The position numbers and the translations under genes are program-made. From the NCBI RefSeq assembly GCF_043290135.1, contig NC_134709.1, positions 69,521,456 to 69,585,455 on the forward strand: 64,000 nt of DNA, read 5' to 3'. The DNA is from Rhipicephalus microplus. Taxonomy: Eukaryota > Arthropoda > Arachnida > Ixodida > Ixodidae. Under the pieces are notes generated by a model. That model did not search any database. It worked only from the letters and a program-made list of their open reading frames with translations, and had not been told where the DNA came from. The first letter of the stretch is position 1; every line of letters begins with the position of its first letter. Below are positions 32,100-41,935 of the stretch, piece by piece.

Positions 32100-33103
32100 T
32101 ATCGATACCAAACTTGGTATGGCATAACATGACTGTATGAAAAACACATATGACTAGTCATAACATGAAAATCATAATATGTATGTAATGGATGTCATGA
32201 TTTACATTTTATGGCCTTGCAGCTCTTGTGGTGGTTTCGTTCACAGGGCATGTTCCAAAACTGATATGGTATGGCATGATTGCAGGTTCAACACAAGCGA
32301 CCAACCCTAATATGAAAATCATGATATGCGTGTTATGTAACAACATGGCTACATGCCACGCGCATGATGCGCTCGAGGCCCTTTCGCTAGCGTCACGTAT
32401 ACCAAATTCGGTCTTACGGTACGTGAATGGTTGACGAAGATATGTGACTGGTGCATACATGATAATCATGAGATGCGTGTCATGTAGCAACATGACTACA
32501 TGCCACGCTCATGACGCGCTGGCAGCCATTTCACTAGCTTCACTTATACCAAATCTGTTATTACGGGACGTGAATGGATGAAGAAGGTATGATACTACTG
32601 CAAACATGATAAACATGAGATGAGTGTCATGTAACAACATGACTGCATGCCACACTCATGATGCACTAGCAGCCGTTTTCCTAGCTTCACATGTGCCAAA
32701 TTTGGTATTACGTGATGCGAATGAATGACGAAGGTATGTGACTGGTGCAAACATGATAATCATGAGATGCGTGTCATGTAGCAACATGACAACATGCCAT
32801 GCTCATCAAGCGTTGGCAGCCATTTCGCTAGCTTCACTTATACCAAATTTGATATTACGGGACGAGAGGGGATGACGAAGGTATGATACTGGTGCGAAAA
32901 TGGTAATCATGAAATCCGTGTCATGTAACAACATGACTACATGCCACGCTCATGGTGCGCTGGCGGCCGTTTCGCTAGCTTAACATATGCGAAATTTGGT
33001 ATTACGTGACGCCGATGGATGACGAATGTATGTGACTGGTGCAAACATGATAATCACGAGATGCGTGCCATGTGAGAACATGACTACATGCTAAAGTCAA
33101 GGC
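32100..33103 (+). repeat. 147-bp tandem satellite
   Basis: The anchor CATGATAATCATGAG-type string recurs at 32164, 32311, 32458, 32605, 32752, 32899 and 33046, each exactly 147 bases apart. Units share ACATGACTACATGCCACGCTC, then GCAGCCGTTTCGCTAGCTTC and ACCAAATTTGGTATTACG blocks (each only partly conserved). Units differ by substitutions but not by length. More units flank the LINE downstream. Confidence 0.95.
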
Positions 33104-33480
33104 GCCGATACATTTCGACGTGACGTCGTGCGCGTGCTCACCGGCGTTCATTTCGTCGCGTCACGCCGGCGTTGCTACGCCAGGTGCCGGTCCTGCCATA
33201 CACTCGCAGGTGCGCACCGCGCTGCGTTGCGTTGGCGCAATCACGTTTTGAGTGTGTCCGGCGTCCCTCCGTCACGAAAACAGGGAGAGGCAGTGTTGTG
33301 TAGGTAACGCATCGACGCGAAACGCAGCATGTCGCATTTCATGGCGGTTGCCGTCGCGCCGCGCTGACGGACGCTGGTCGCACCTGGCGTCAGACAATAG
33401 AGTGCTCGCGTTTTGTTAACGTAGCGTCGCTGCGCCCGGCGTTCGTGGGCGTCAATGCTACATTAAAGTATATTGGGCTC
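33104..33480. mobile_element. GC-rich insertion within the satellite
   Basis: A CpG-rich 370-bp segment that does not match the satellite and splits a unit. Satellite sequence stops at ACATGC and resumes at CATGATGCGCTCGCGGCC. No ORF or clear TIR is seen. It is probably a nonautonomous element, but its ends are not certain. Confidence 0.5.
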
Positions 33481-33599
33481 TTCATGATGCGCTCGCGGCC
33501 GTTTTGCTAGCTCCACACGCACCAAATTTCGTGTTACGTGACGTCAATAGATGAGGAAATGTATGACTATGGTATGTTGTTATGTTCTTACATGACATG
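33481..33599 (+). repeat. Satellite unit left of LINE, with left 11-bp TSD
   Basis: Satellite sequence ending in TACATGACATG (33589-33599), the left target-site duplication of the LINE. Confidence 0.85.
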
Positions 33600-33697
33600 G
33601 GAAGTGATTCTCTCACAAAACGCTTGTGCCCGTGTCTCAGTGTTTTCAATTTGTTTTCCTGGAAATCCTGGGAGCTGCCGCTCCCTCCTTTGCGGTG

Positions 33698-35032
33698 ATG
33701 CTTCAGGACACACCTGAGAATGTTCCAGGCGTGCAACCGTCGCGCCGGACTTCGTCGTCCAGGAAGCGTAGCAACGCGTCGAGCGACACCGACAGTGAGG
33801 CAACCAATCTGTATTCGGACGGCTTTGAGTCATCGGATGATGACTTCACAGTCGTCATGAATTGATCTACAAAACGAATACTGCTGTGGACGGCATCGTC
33901 GGCAAGTGTTTCCACCGTTAAGACTGCACCACAGCGGTGGCCGCACACCATGCTGTTTATGCCCGAAGACCCTGCATCTAACTTGCGACTCCTCAACAGG
34001 CAAGTTCTTTCTGTGCTTCTCGAGGAAACCGCGCCGAATGAGATCAAAGACGTGAGGATCAATGCACGAAAGAATGTCCTTGCTGTAGACGTTATGCACC
34101 GTAGCGCACTGCAAAGCCTTCGGCACATAACAGAAATCGGCAACGTGAATGTTCGGCCAATGGTCGCTACAGGTTGTAATGGCAGTGTTGGCGTCATTTA
34201 TGATGTGGATCTTTCCATCTCAGCTAATGACCTGCCAATACTAATAAAGCCAGCGACTGAAGGCACCCGCATTACGCACATTACCAGACTCGGCAACTCA
34301 CGCTGCTTGAGGTTTGTGTTCGAGGGAGACAGCCTTCCCTCGTATGTTTAAGTTGGCCATGTTCGCCACTCAGTGCGTCCTTACATACCGAAGCCACTGC
34401 AATGCTACAAGTGCTTCAAGATGGGACACGTAAAAGGTGTCTGTGAGAACAAAGTTGTGTGTCCGTGGTGCGCTGAGTCTCACTCAAAAGACGCCTGCAG
34501 TGCCACCATACTACGATGTCCAAACTGCCACGGCGCTCATGAGGCCTCATCCAAAGATTGCCCGCGGGTGCGAAACGAGCACGCGGTACTCAGGCGTATG
34601 GTGCGGGACAATTCAACGCACAGGGAAGCTGCCGCTACACTACGCCGACGACGGCGTCGTGGGCGAAGACCATCACGGAAAAACGCCTCTACCGATGGAG
34701 AGATGTCATCCTCTATCAAAGAGGCTGACCCACAAACACCGAGCTCACTGAAGACGGATACTGCCAAACAGAAGAAAGGGACAGCAGTCGCGCCTTCCGA
34801 ACAGTGGCCCTCTCTTCCACGACGTCAACCTACTTCGGAGCTGCATCAAGTCCCGCCGCCCTCGACGACCCCTCAAACCAGTGATGCGATGAATGAAGAT
34901 CAAGTGATAAGCTTGCTGCAATCACTGATGAGTACCATGCGTGTCCTACTGAGTAATATGAAGACTTCTGCTGCGCAGACCGCACTGCATGTGCTGTACA
35001 CCCTGAGTCCGGTGCTTGCAGCTCTAAGGTAA
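33698..35032 (+). pseudogene. LINE ORF1 with two in-frame stops
   Basis: One frame from ATG 33698 to TAA 35030, interrupted by TGA 33863-33865 and TAA 34349-34351 and otherwise open. The N-terminus is Ser-rich and acidic. The middle module (NLRLLNRQVLSVLLEE to GVIYDVDLSI) aligns with the minus-strand LINE ORF1. The C-terminal part has CYKCFKMGHVKGVC (C-x2-C-x4-H-x4-C) and two further clusters, CPWCAESHSKDAC and CPNCHGAHEASSKDC, then an Arg-rich stretch and a helical tail. ORF1 proteins bind element RNA and form particles. With these stops no full-length protein is expected unless there is readthrough. Confidence 0.88.
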
Positions 35033-35036
35033 AACC

Positions 35037-38000
35037 ATGGCCAGCGAGGCACCGTCGTTTCGAGTGGAAGTCAAGAATGTATCTGTCTTTCAGTGGAACG
35101 CCAGAGGACTGAAGTCGCGCATGTCTGACTTTAGACAATTTGTATTTGTGAACCGCTTCCCCATTATTGTGATTTGTGAACCCAACCTGTGTGCTTCAAT
35201 CAAGCTGTCAGGATATGAGTGCTTTATGTCCTCCACACACAGAGACTGCAGCAAAGTTATTGTATTCATGCGCCATGACCTCACTTACGTTCACCACAGA
35301 GTCTCGCCTGATGAAGGGAATCAGTATGTGTGCCTTACTGTGAAGAAGGATAAGGTTGCTTTCACGATTATCGGAGCTTACTTATCTCCATCAAGCCGCC
35401 TTGGCTGCGAGCGCTTACGCGGTATTCTGACATCGACTCCAAGGCCATGGGTGATCACTGGCGACTTCAATGCCCACCATTTCCTATGGGGAAGCTCCAG
35501 GGACAACTCTAGAGGAAGAAAATTGGTGTCCTTAGCCTCGGAGTACGAACTATGCGTTTGTAACGATGGAAGCCCTACATATTTACGCGGATCAGCCTAT
35601 AGCAGCTGCCTGGACCTTACATTGGTTTCTCGCTCACTTATCAGGAAAGTGCACTGGTTTTCAGATCTGGAAACGCGGGGCAGCGACCATATACCAACTT
35701 ACCTGTGTATAGAAGGTTTCACCAGCTCTAAGTCCTCAAGAGGCCTCAAGTACACCGATTGGCCGAAATTCAAAATGTTAATGGAAGACTGCTGTACCGA
35801 CGGCTTATCATATAACCTAGAGGACTCGATAAAGGATGTCCTGCAGAATACCACGCATACACATTTGACTAGTCACAAGCGCACTGATTTCGACATCGAG
35901 CTTGAGAAACTTCGCGCAATACGCCGTCGTGCAGAACGAAGGTACCGACGGACAAAGTGCATGGATGATTTGAGGCTGGCTAGACGCATTCAAAAGAAAA
36001 TGCAGCGGCACATGGATAAACTGGCTAGGCGACGTTGGACATCCTTTTGCGAGTCGTTGGATCTACGAAAGCCCCTATCACTGATATGGCGAACTGTCCG
36101 GGGTCTTAGCACAACCTTGGGTCAGCGACACCCGTTTACATCTCTGGCACTTCACCTTCGATGCAGAGAGATTGACGTCGCAGAATCTTTCTGTAGAAGA
36201 ATCGCCGGTGATTCCAATTGCACAGTATCAAGAACGGGAACTTTTGACAACCCACCGCCCTCACGTGATCCCCGTATGGAATGCCAGTTTTCTATGGATG
36301 AGCTTGAGGCGGCACTGGCTCTGTGCAGACGTTCTTCAGCACCCGGTCCTGACGGCATTACCTATCGTGCCCTTTGTAATCTTGGAGACGAAGCTCGGAA
36401 AGCACTCTTACGCCTATACAACGACTCCTGGCAGACTGGTACTGTTCCCCAGGCATGGAAGTCAAGTCGCCTCATTCCACTTCTAAAGGCTGGTAAATCT
36501 CCTTTAGATATTGCCTCATACCGTCCTATCGCACTTGCCAGTTGTGTGGGAAAAACGATGGAACGAATGATTCTAACACGAATGGAGTGGTATTTAGAGC
36601 ACTACGAAGTCTATCCAGTATCCATGACCGGATTCAGGCGCGGCCATTCGTCAATCGACAACGTTGTTGATCTGGTGACATATGTTCAACACCAGAAAGC
36701 CTGTAAGAGACTGTGCGCCGCCCTGTTTCTAGACGTTAAGGAGGCTTACGACAATGTCACCCATGAAGCCATCCTTGGTGCTTTGGAAACAGTAGGTCTT
36801 GGTGGCAAGATATATATGTGGGTGTACAGCTACTTACAGCTGAGATCATTTTACGTGATGACAGCGAATGGCCCAACACCTGATTATTACAGCAGCCGAG
36901 GAGTTCCTCAGGGAGGAGTGCTAAGCCCTACTCTTTTCAACCTAACTCTCATTGGTCTAGTCGAGCAGCTACCTAGCACTGTAGAACTTTCTGTCTATGC
37001 TGATGACATCTGCATTTGGACATCAGGTGTGACAAGGCCTCAGCTTCGCGCCCGCCTTCAGAAGGCTGCTACAACGACGTCATGCTATCTTCGTAAACAA
37101 GGCCTCGAGGTGTTCTGCGGAAAATGTGCAGTGGTAGCGTTCACGCGGAAACCAATGTCTGCTTACGGTATATCGATTAATGAAGAATACATATCGTTCA
37201 GCAGAAGCCACAGGTTCTTGGGAGTCATAATAGATAGAAACCTGTCGTGGACTCCACACGTGAACTATGTGAAGAAGCGGCTGATCGCAATATGCCACAT
37301 GCTCAAATTCCTTGCAGGAAAAAATTGGGGAGTGCCCATACCATCCATGCTACAACTGTACAGAGTGCTGTTTATCGGATTCTTACAGTACAGCTTACCT
37401 GCAATGTCTAACACCGGCAAGACCAACCTGCGTGCAATTCAGAGCATTCAAGCCCAAGCACTTAAGATATGCCTTGGAATACCCCGCAGTGCTTTAACGG
37501 CTGAAACCATTGCCATCGCTCAAGATCACTCGATAAATACGCATATTATTACCAAGACAATGCGCATGCACCTCAGGCATTATGCCAGGACCCCTTCTCA
37601 CCACCTGGCGAGCCTAGCTGCTGAAAGGCCCCGCACGACATACGGCACTATTGTCTCCAAGCATCGTTCACTGTTTGCTGAGACATACGCACCTGCATCA
37701 AAGCCACTGCTTCCTCCTTGGAGCTTGAGCCGGCCGCGAGTTCACTTATTGATTCCAGGAATGAGGAGAAAATCGGACTTACCAACACATGCCCTGAAAC
37801 AACTGAGTCTATTCCTACTGGAAGAAAACTACAGTAACCACGTGCACATTTACACGGATGGCTCTACTACGCCGTCTAGTTCAGGTGGAGCAGTGGTTAT
37901 ACCATCACAAGGGATAACTCGGTGTTTTAAGACTTCACATGTGACAAGTTCCACGACGGCAGAACTCGAGGCTCTGTGCAATGCACTGGAACACATCAAT

Positions 38001-38717
38001 TCAGAAGAAAGACCAGGTAAATGGGCTGTGTTTTCTGACTCAAAACCAGCGTTACAGTGCCTGACATCAGTTCTCCGACGCGGATGCCACGACCAGTTGA
38101 CCTACCAAACCGTGAAACTTCACCACCTGTTAATGCGAAAAGGCCATGACATCGTCTTGCAGTGGTTACCTGGGCATAGTGGTATAGGCGGCAATGTTTC
38201 TGCAGATCACGCTGCTCGCACGTCACATAAAGAAGCGAACAGCGTTCCGATACCGCTTTCAAGAGCGGATGCGGCGAGGCAGATTCGTCAACTGGCCCGC
38301 AGTGTCACACTGACTGAGTGGAACACACCAAGCATACGACGTACACGTCTGCACGAGCTCGACCCTTCCCTACAACTCCGGCCTCCACCCGGCCTACGTC
38401 GACGTGAAGCTTCGCTTCTCTATCGCCTTTGGCTGGGAGTTGCTTTCACGAAAGCTTATACCACGTTAATCAGAATTACTGACAGTGCGGCGTGCGATGT
38501 TTGCGGCACCGACGAAAATATCGAACACCTGCTGTGTCATTGTCCTCGATTTGCCTCAGAGAGACAAGTACTTGCCAACGCAATGCGGCGACTGGATGAT
38601 CGGCCTCTTTCTGTGCAGGTGCTATTACAGCAACGTACACATGCCTCGACAGCCCACAAGGCAGTGAAAGCCCTGCTGCGTTTCCTGAGAAAGACAGGCT
38701 TGTGTGAACGCCTCTGA
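35037..38717 (+). CDS. LINE ORF2 polyprotein: endonuclease, reverse transcriptase, RNase H
   Basis: 1,226 codons with no interruption. Endonuclease (about 10-225): VFQWNARGLKSRMSDF, VICEPN, GDFNAHHFLWGS near 142, GSDHIPTY near 215. Reverse transcriptase (about 460-830): SYRPIALAS, FLDVKEAYDN near 563, RGVPQGGVLSP, VYADDICIW with YADD at about 654-657, and FLGVIIDRNLSW. RNase H (about 935-1065): YTDGS near 939, TAELEAL, SDSKPAL near 1000, WLPGHSG near 1042. A Cys/His tail (CDVCG...HLLCHC) starts near 1152. All catalytic boxes look intact. It nicks target DNA and reverse-transcribes the element RNA there. ATG 35037 sits four bases after the ORF1 stop, suggesting coupled translation. Confidence 0.96.
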   Translation: MASEAPSFRVEVKNVSVFQWNARGLKSRMSDFRQFVFVNRFPIIVICEPNLCASIKLSGYECFMSSTHRDCSKVIVFMRHDLTYVHHRVSPDEGNQYVCLTVKKDKVAFTIIGAYLSPSSRLGCERLRGILTSTPRPWVITGDFNAHHFLWGSSRDNSRGRKLVSLASEYELCVCNDGSPTYLRGSAYSSCLDLTLVSRSLIRKVHWFSDLETRGSDHIPTYLCIEGFTSSKSSRGLKYTDWPKFKMLMEDCCTDGLSYNLEDSIKDVLQNTTHTHLTSHKRTDFDIELEKLRAIRRRAERRYRRTKCMDDLRLARRIQKKMQRHMDKLARRRWTSFCESLDLRKPLSLIWRTVRGLSTTLGQRHPFTSLALHLRCREIDVAESFCRRIAGDSNCTVSRTGTFDNPPPSRDPRMECQFSMDELEAALALCRRSSAPGPDGITYRALCNLGDEARKALLRLYNDSWQTGTVPQAWKSSRLIPLLKAGKSPLDIASYRPIALASCVGKTMERMILTRMEWYLEHYEVYPVSMTGFRRGHSSIDNVVDLVTYVQHQKACKRLCAALFLDVKEAYDNVTHEAILGALETVGLGGKIYMWVYSYLQLRSFYVMTANGPTPDYYSSRGVPQGGVLSPTLFNLTLIGLVEQLPSTVELSVYADDICIWTSGVTRPQLRARLQKAATTTSCYLRKQGLEVFCGKCAVVAFTRKPMSAYGISINEEYISFSRSHRFLGVIIDRNLSWTPHVNYVKKRLIAICHMLKFLAGKNWGVPIPSMLQLYRVLFIGFLQYSLPAMSNTGKTNLRAIQSIQAQALKICLGIPRSALTAETIAIAQDHSINTHIITKTMRMHLRHYARTPSHHLASLAAERPRTTYGTIVSKHRSLFAETYAPASKPLLPPWSLSRPRVHLLIPGMRRKSDLPTHALKQLSLFLLEENYSNHVHIYTDGSTTPSSSGGAVVIPSQGITRCFKTSHVTSSTTAELEALCNALEHINSEERPGKWAVFSDSKPALQCLTSVLRRGCHDQLTYQTVKLHHLLMRKGHDIVLQWLPGHSGIGGNVSADHAARTSHKEANSVPIPLSRADAARQIRQLARSVTLTEWNTPSIRRTRLHELDPSLQLRPPPGLRRREASLLYRLWLGVAFTKAYTTLIRITDSAACDVCGTDENIEHLLCHCPRFASERQVLANAMRRLDDRPLSVQVLLQQRTHASTAHKAVKALLRFLRKTGLCERL

Positions 38718-38902
38718 CATGCGGAGAGTTCTACACGCTGCAGTGAAATTACTGTCAGTCTCTTTCCCACCCCCTTTTTTCCCTCTCTTCCCTCTTTCTC
38801 GTCTTTCTTGTCCCCTTCCTTTACCCCCAGTGTAGGGTAGCCAACCGGATGTTTTTCTGGTTAACCTCCCTGCCTTCTCCCTTTTTGTTGCTTCCTCCTT
38901 CC

Positions 38903-39070
38903 TACATGACATGCGTGTCAGGATTATCATGTTTGCACCAGTCATAGTGTGCTCGTGGCCGTTTCGCTAGCTCCACATATACTAAACTTGGTATCACGTG
39001 ACGCGAATAGATGAGGAAGGTAAATGACACATCCAAACATGATAATCATCCCATCAAAGTCATGTACGAC
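38903..39070. repeat. Satellite sequence right of LINE, with right 11-bp TSD
   Basis: Starts with TACATGACATG (38903-38913). A short stretch reads as the reverse complement of the satellite (TTATCATGTTTGCACCAGTCA), then forward satellite (GGCCGTTTCGCTAGCTCCAC). The local array therefore contains an inversion at the insertion point. Confidence 0.8.
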
Positions 39071-39944
39071 ATCATTTACCTCCACCTCGTAACGTTATGC
39101 TGATTTTAGAGTGACATATCAACATTTCTCGTTCGCGCTTCGCATATCATTGATTCCCACTGTACGCGAGATCTGCCAACTTTTTAATCAAGTCAACAAC
39201 ATGCCCGAACTGCTCCCTTCGGGAGACAAATCAGTATTTTGTGAGGCATTGTGTCATTGTTCACGATTTTGAGAGAGCCGTACATGCTGGGTTTCGCTGC
39301 CTCAGAGTAAATCGCTTCGTTTCTTCTGGGCGTTGTTCATGAGGCTGCTTCGCTTGTATTCTCATTGTTGCCGGCTCTTTCTGCCCCTGGCGCAACCGAT
39401 GCAAGGTGGATGCAGCGGGCCACCGCTGCGAGCTCTTCCCGATCCTAGAGCGATTGTACTCTCAGCTGCTGTCTGTTTTGTCGGAGGAGCTCTTCTTCCT
39501 CAGTGAGGAGGAATTTCTTCGGCACTGGTCTTGCCCTTTTTGTGTCGGTCAGTGACGGACGAGTGAAACTTGTCTTTCGGCCGGCCTGGTATTGGTAGGC
39601 TGATGTGTCGATGCGCCGGCATAAATGGCATGCCAACCTGTAAGTATGCAAAATGTACATATTCATGTTTTATTTGTGTCTCTTGTTTACCTTGAAATAT
39701 TTGTTGTGGCTGGGCATGTGTGAACCATCAAATGCACATCTTCTTTCAACGTCACCTCCTATCCATGTTCATGTAAATGACGTCTGTTTTGCCATCATAG
39801 TTATTGTATGTATAAGAATAAAATGTTCTGTTGAATGATATTGACGCTTGTGAAAATGTTTTTTTCTAAACACAGAAACTTACTAGCAGACGCTGCCTGC
39901 GTCAATATTGCGAGGCGAGAGAGAAGGCCAGCGTAGGAGAGGAC
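39071..39944. other. No gene recognised
   Basis: AT-rich sequence without a supportable ORF or repeat. Confidence 0.35.
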
Positions 39945-40370
39945 ATGTAGTTTCGTAAATATACACTACAGAGAATTCTGGCGCTGGTGTTATGGGAGCT
40001 TCAACGCATAGCGCTTCAGCGAGCATGGGAATCATGGGTATGACATCGAATGTCCTATAGTCTTCGTACTTTACGTTTGTTCTGGCTTCGCGTGACTTCG
40101 AGCTGCTTTGTCATAAAACAACAATCGGCAAATACTCGGCTGTTACGCTTCACCACCTTCAAATCGGGTCACGATGTTCAACAAAATGGTTCTTTATTTT
40201 CTTCGAAACAAAACTGAAACTAGCAGTAAGCGAAGCCACAAGTGAGATTTACCGCCCGCAAGTACGAAGACTGGGAAAAATCGTGTACTACCCATCATTC
40301 CCGCGGTCGCTGAATGATCGCAGTGCGAGTGCCCCCTCTAGTTAATTTTAGGAAACTCTATGGGAAGAAA
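39945..40370. mobile_element. TIR-bounded nonautonomous element (copy 2)
   Basis: Colinear with 1823-2277 from the left end (TACACTACAGAGAATTCTGG) through AATCGGGTCACGATGTTCA to the right end (GAGTGCCCCCTCTAGTTAAT). About one base in five differs between the copies. It has the same long inverted ends and no transposase. Confidence 0.75.
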
Positions 40371-40731
40371 GAGAGTGGTATAGAGCGCGAATGCGCTGTT
40401 AGGGTGGTAAGGCCATGCATCGTATTGAGCCCTATCATGAGAAGCTTCACATCTAAAACGGAGAAACAGATGAGAAAGTAAAACAAAATAATAGAAGCAA
40501 CGAATGCCACCTGCAGTTTCACTGCTCATTCAGGCTTACCATAACTAGCGTGAAACTGTGTCACTGTAATGATGCCATGCTCTTCGAAGTTTAGAGCTTC
40601 GACTTACGTTGCAAAACAGAAGATAATCTGAATTTTTATGAAATATCAAATTAGCGATAGATATACGAAAGACCAGCCTCAATTCCGCCATATGAGTTTA
40701 GAGGTTTTCTCGTTTTAAAAAAGCATAAATG
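40371..40731. other. No gene recognised
   Basis: Contains the left SINE target duplication at 40720-40731. Nothing else is seen. Confidence 0.4.
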
Positions 40732-40986
40732 ATTGATTGATTGATTGATATGTGGGGTTTAACGTCCCAAAACCACCATATGATTTTGAGAGACGCCGTA
40801 GTGGAGGGCTCCGGAAATTTCGACCACATGGGGTTCTTTACGTGCACTCAAATCTGAGCACACGGGCCTACAATATTTCCACCTCCATCGGAAAAGCAGC
40901 GGCCGCAGCCGGGATACGAACCCGCGACCTGCGGGTTAGAGGCCGAGTACCTTAGCCACTAGACCACCACGGCGGGGCGAAAACAT
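40732..40986 (-). mobile_element. Ruka-like SINE with 12-bp target duplication
   Basis: Same family and orientation as 17760-18005: (TTGA)n tail, GTAGTGGAGGGCTCCGG body, CGGGTTCG-type box B and CTTAGCCACTAGACC box A region. AAAGCATAAATG flanks it at 40720-40731 and 40987-40998. Confidence 0.9.
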
Positions 40987-40998
40987 AAAGCATAAATG

Positions 40999-41761
40999 GC
41001 CTAAGTTGCATAATTACTGCCTTTCTTAACCTATAGGTTTTAAAGATATATGTTGCTCCAAAAAAAAGTGATTATAAATGTCGCGAGCTCATAAGAAGTT
41101 TGCTTTTATAACAGTGAAACGGCTTAAGCCTTCGTTTGTATGCAAATCAGTAGCAGGAACTGGGTCCCACGCTCCCAAGCGGCACCAAGCTACGAAGGCC
41201 GACCGTAGCAATAGACAAGGTGAAGAAAAGATAGGTAGCTTAGCCACTTCATGCCTGATTTTCTACAATACACTGAGTAAGAACACAAAAAAAACAACAA
41301 AAAACGCGAAATTAATAAAGACGGACCGACCATTTCGTGTGCACTCACACAGGAGAGCTCATCTAGCAATGACTGGCATATTAATAGGGAGCGCGCACGA
41401 TGACGACACAAAGTAGGATAGAACACATGACAGAGCTGCCTTGCGTGTTGTCCTACCTCGAGGACTCACCATTCACACTTTCCTAACAAGGTGTTCAACA
41501 GAACCAACTTGTCTAATTGTCGATTTGCTTTCTACGATCGGAGACGAACACAGGGCTTGCGGTTGTTACGCAGGGTGGTGACTAGTACCCAACTGACTTT
41601 TCCGGGCAGCTGACCGTTCTCTGCCATGACAACGTGCGGGGGAGTGTTATTTAGCGTTCGCTAGTAACCAAGGTGGCGCCGCCATGGCTACTGAGAAACG
41701 TAATTAACATTTCTAAATTTGAATGCACTTATATACCTCACAAAGTGGACGGAGGGATGAC
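40999..41761. other. No gene recognised
   Basis: The 112-codon frame at 41078-41416 is Lys-rich and shows no family motif. Confidence 0.3.
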
Positions 41762-41935
41762 GGCCGCTGTACCTCAGTTGATCGATAATATGACGCGTTA
41801 CTCTTGGGTTGCAGGTGCGACCCCTGCCAGTAACAAGTTACTTTTTCGTCCAGTTTACTTTCTTCGCATATACATCCTAATTAGCATGCATAAAAACCCC
41901 GATACTTTCCTTTACTTTCTTGTCTGTTATTTCTA
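41762..41935 (+). mobile_element. tRNA-derived SINE, family D
   Basis: The head has GTACCTCAGTTGATCGATAA and GCAGGTGCGACCCCTGCC. The body has AAGTTACTTTTTCGTCCA and CTTGTCTGTTATTTCTAATT. It shares these with 49075-49275 and with the inverted pair at 46325-46573. Confidence 0.6.

Larger units (their letters stand above)
33600..38902 (+). mobile_element. Near-complete I-like LINE inserted in satellite
   Basis: 5,303 bp flanked by perfect TACATGACATG duplications (33589-33599 and 38903-38913), with satellite sequence on both sides. It has a short 5' UTR (98 bp), ORF1 with zinc knuckles, an intact 1,226-codon ORF2 four bases later, and a 3' UTR with pyrimidine tracts and CCCAGTGTAGGGTAGCCAAC, a string I associate with tick LINE 3' ends. 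ORF order, RNase H and close ORF spacing match the I clade. The perfect TSD and intact ORF2 point to a recent insertion. Confidence 0.92.

Noticed and set aside
32100..33103. CRISPR array
   Set aside because: Units are contiguous 147-bp tandem copies with no unique spacers, and the genome is eukaryotic.
33482..34197. Minus-strand ORFs across LINE ORF1
   Set aside because: Antisense shadows of the plus-strand LINE.
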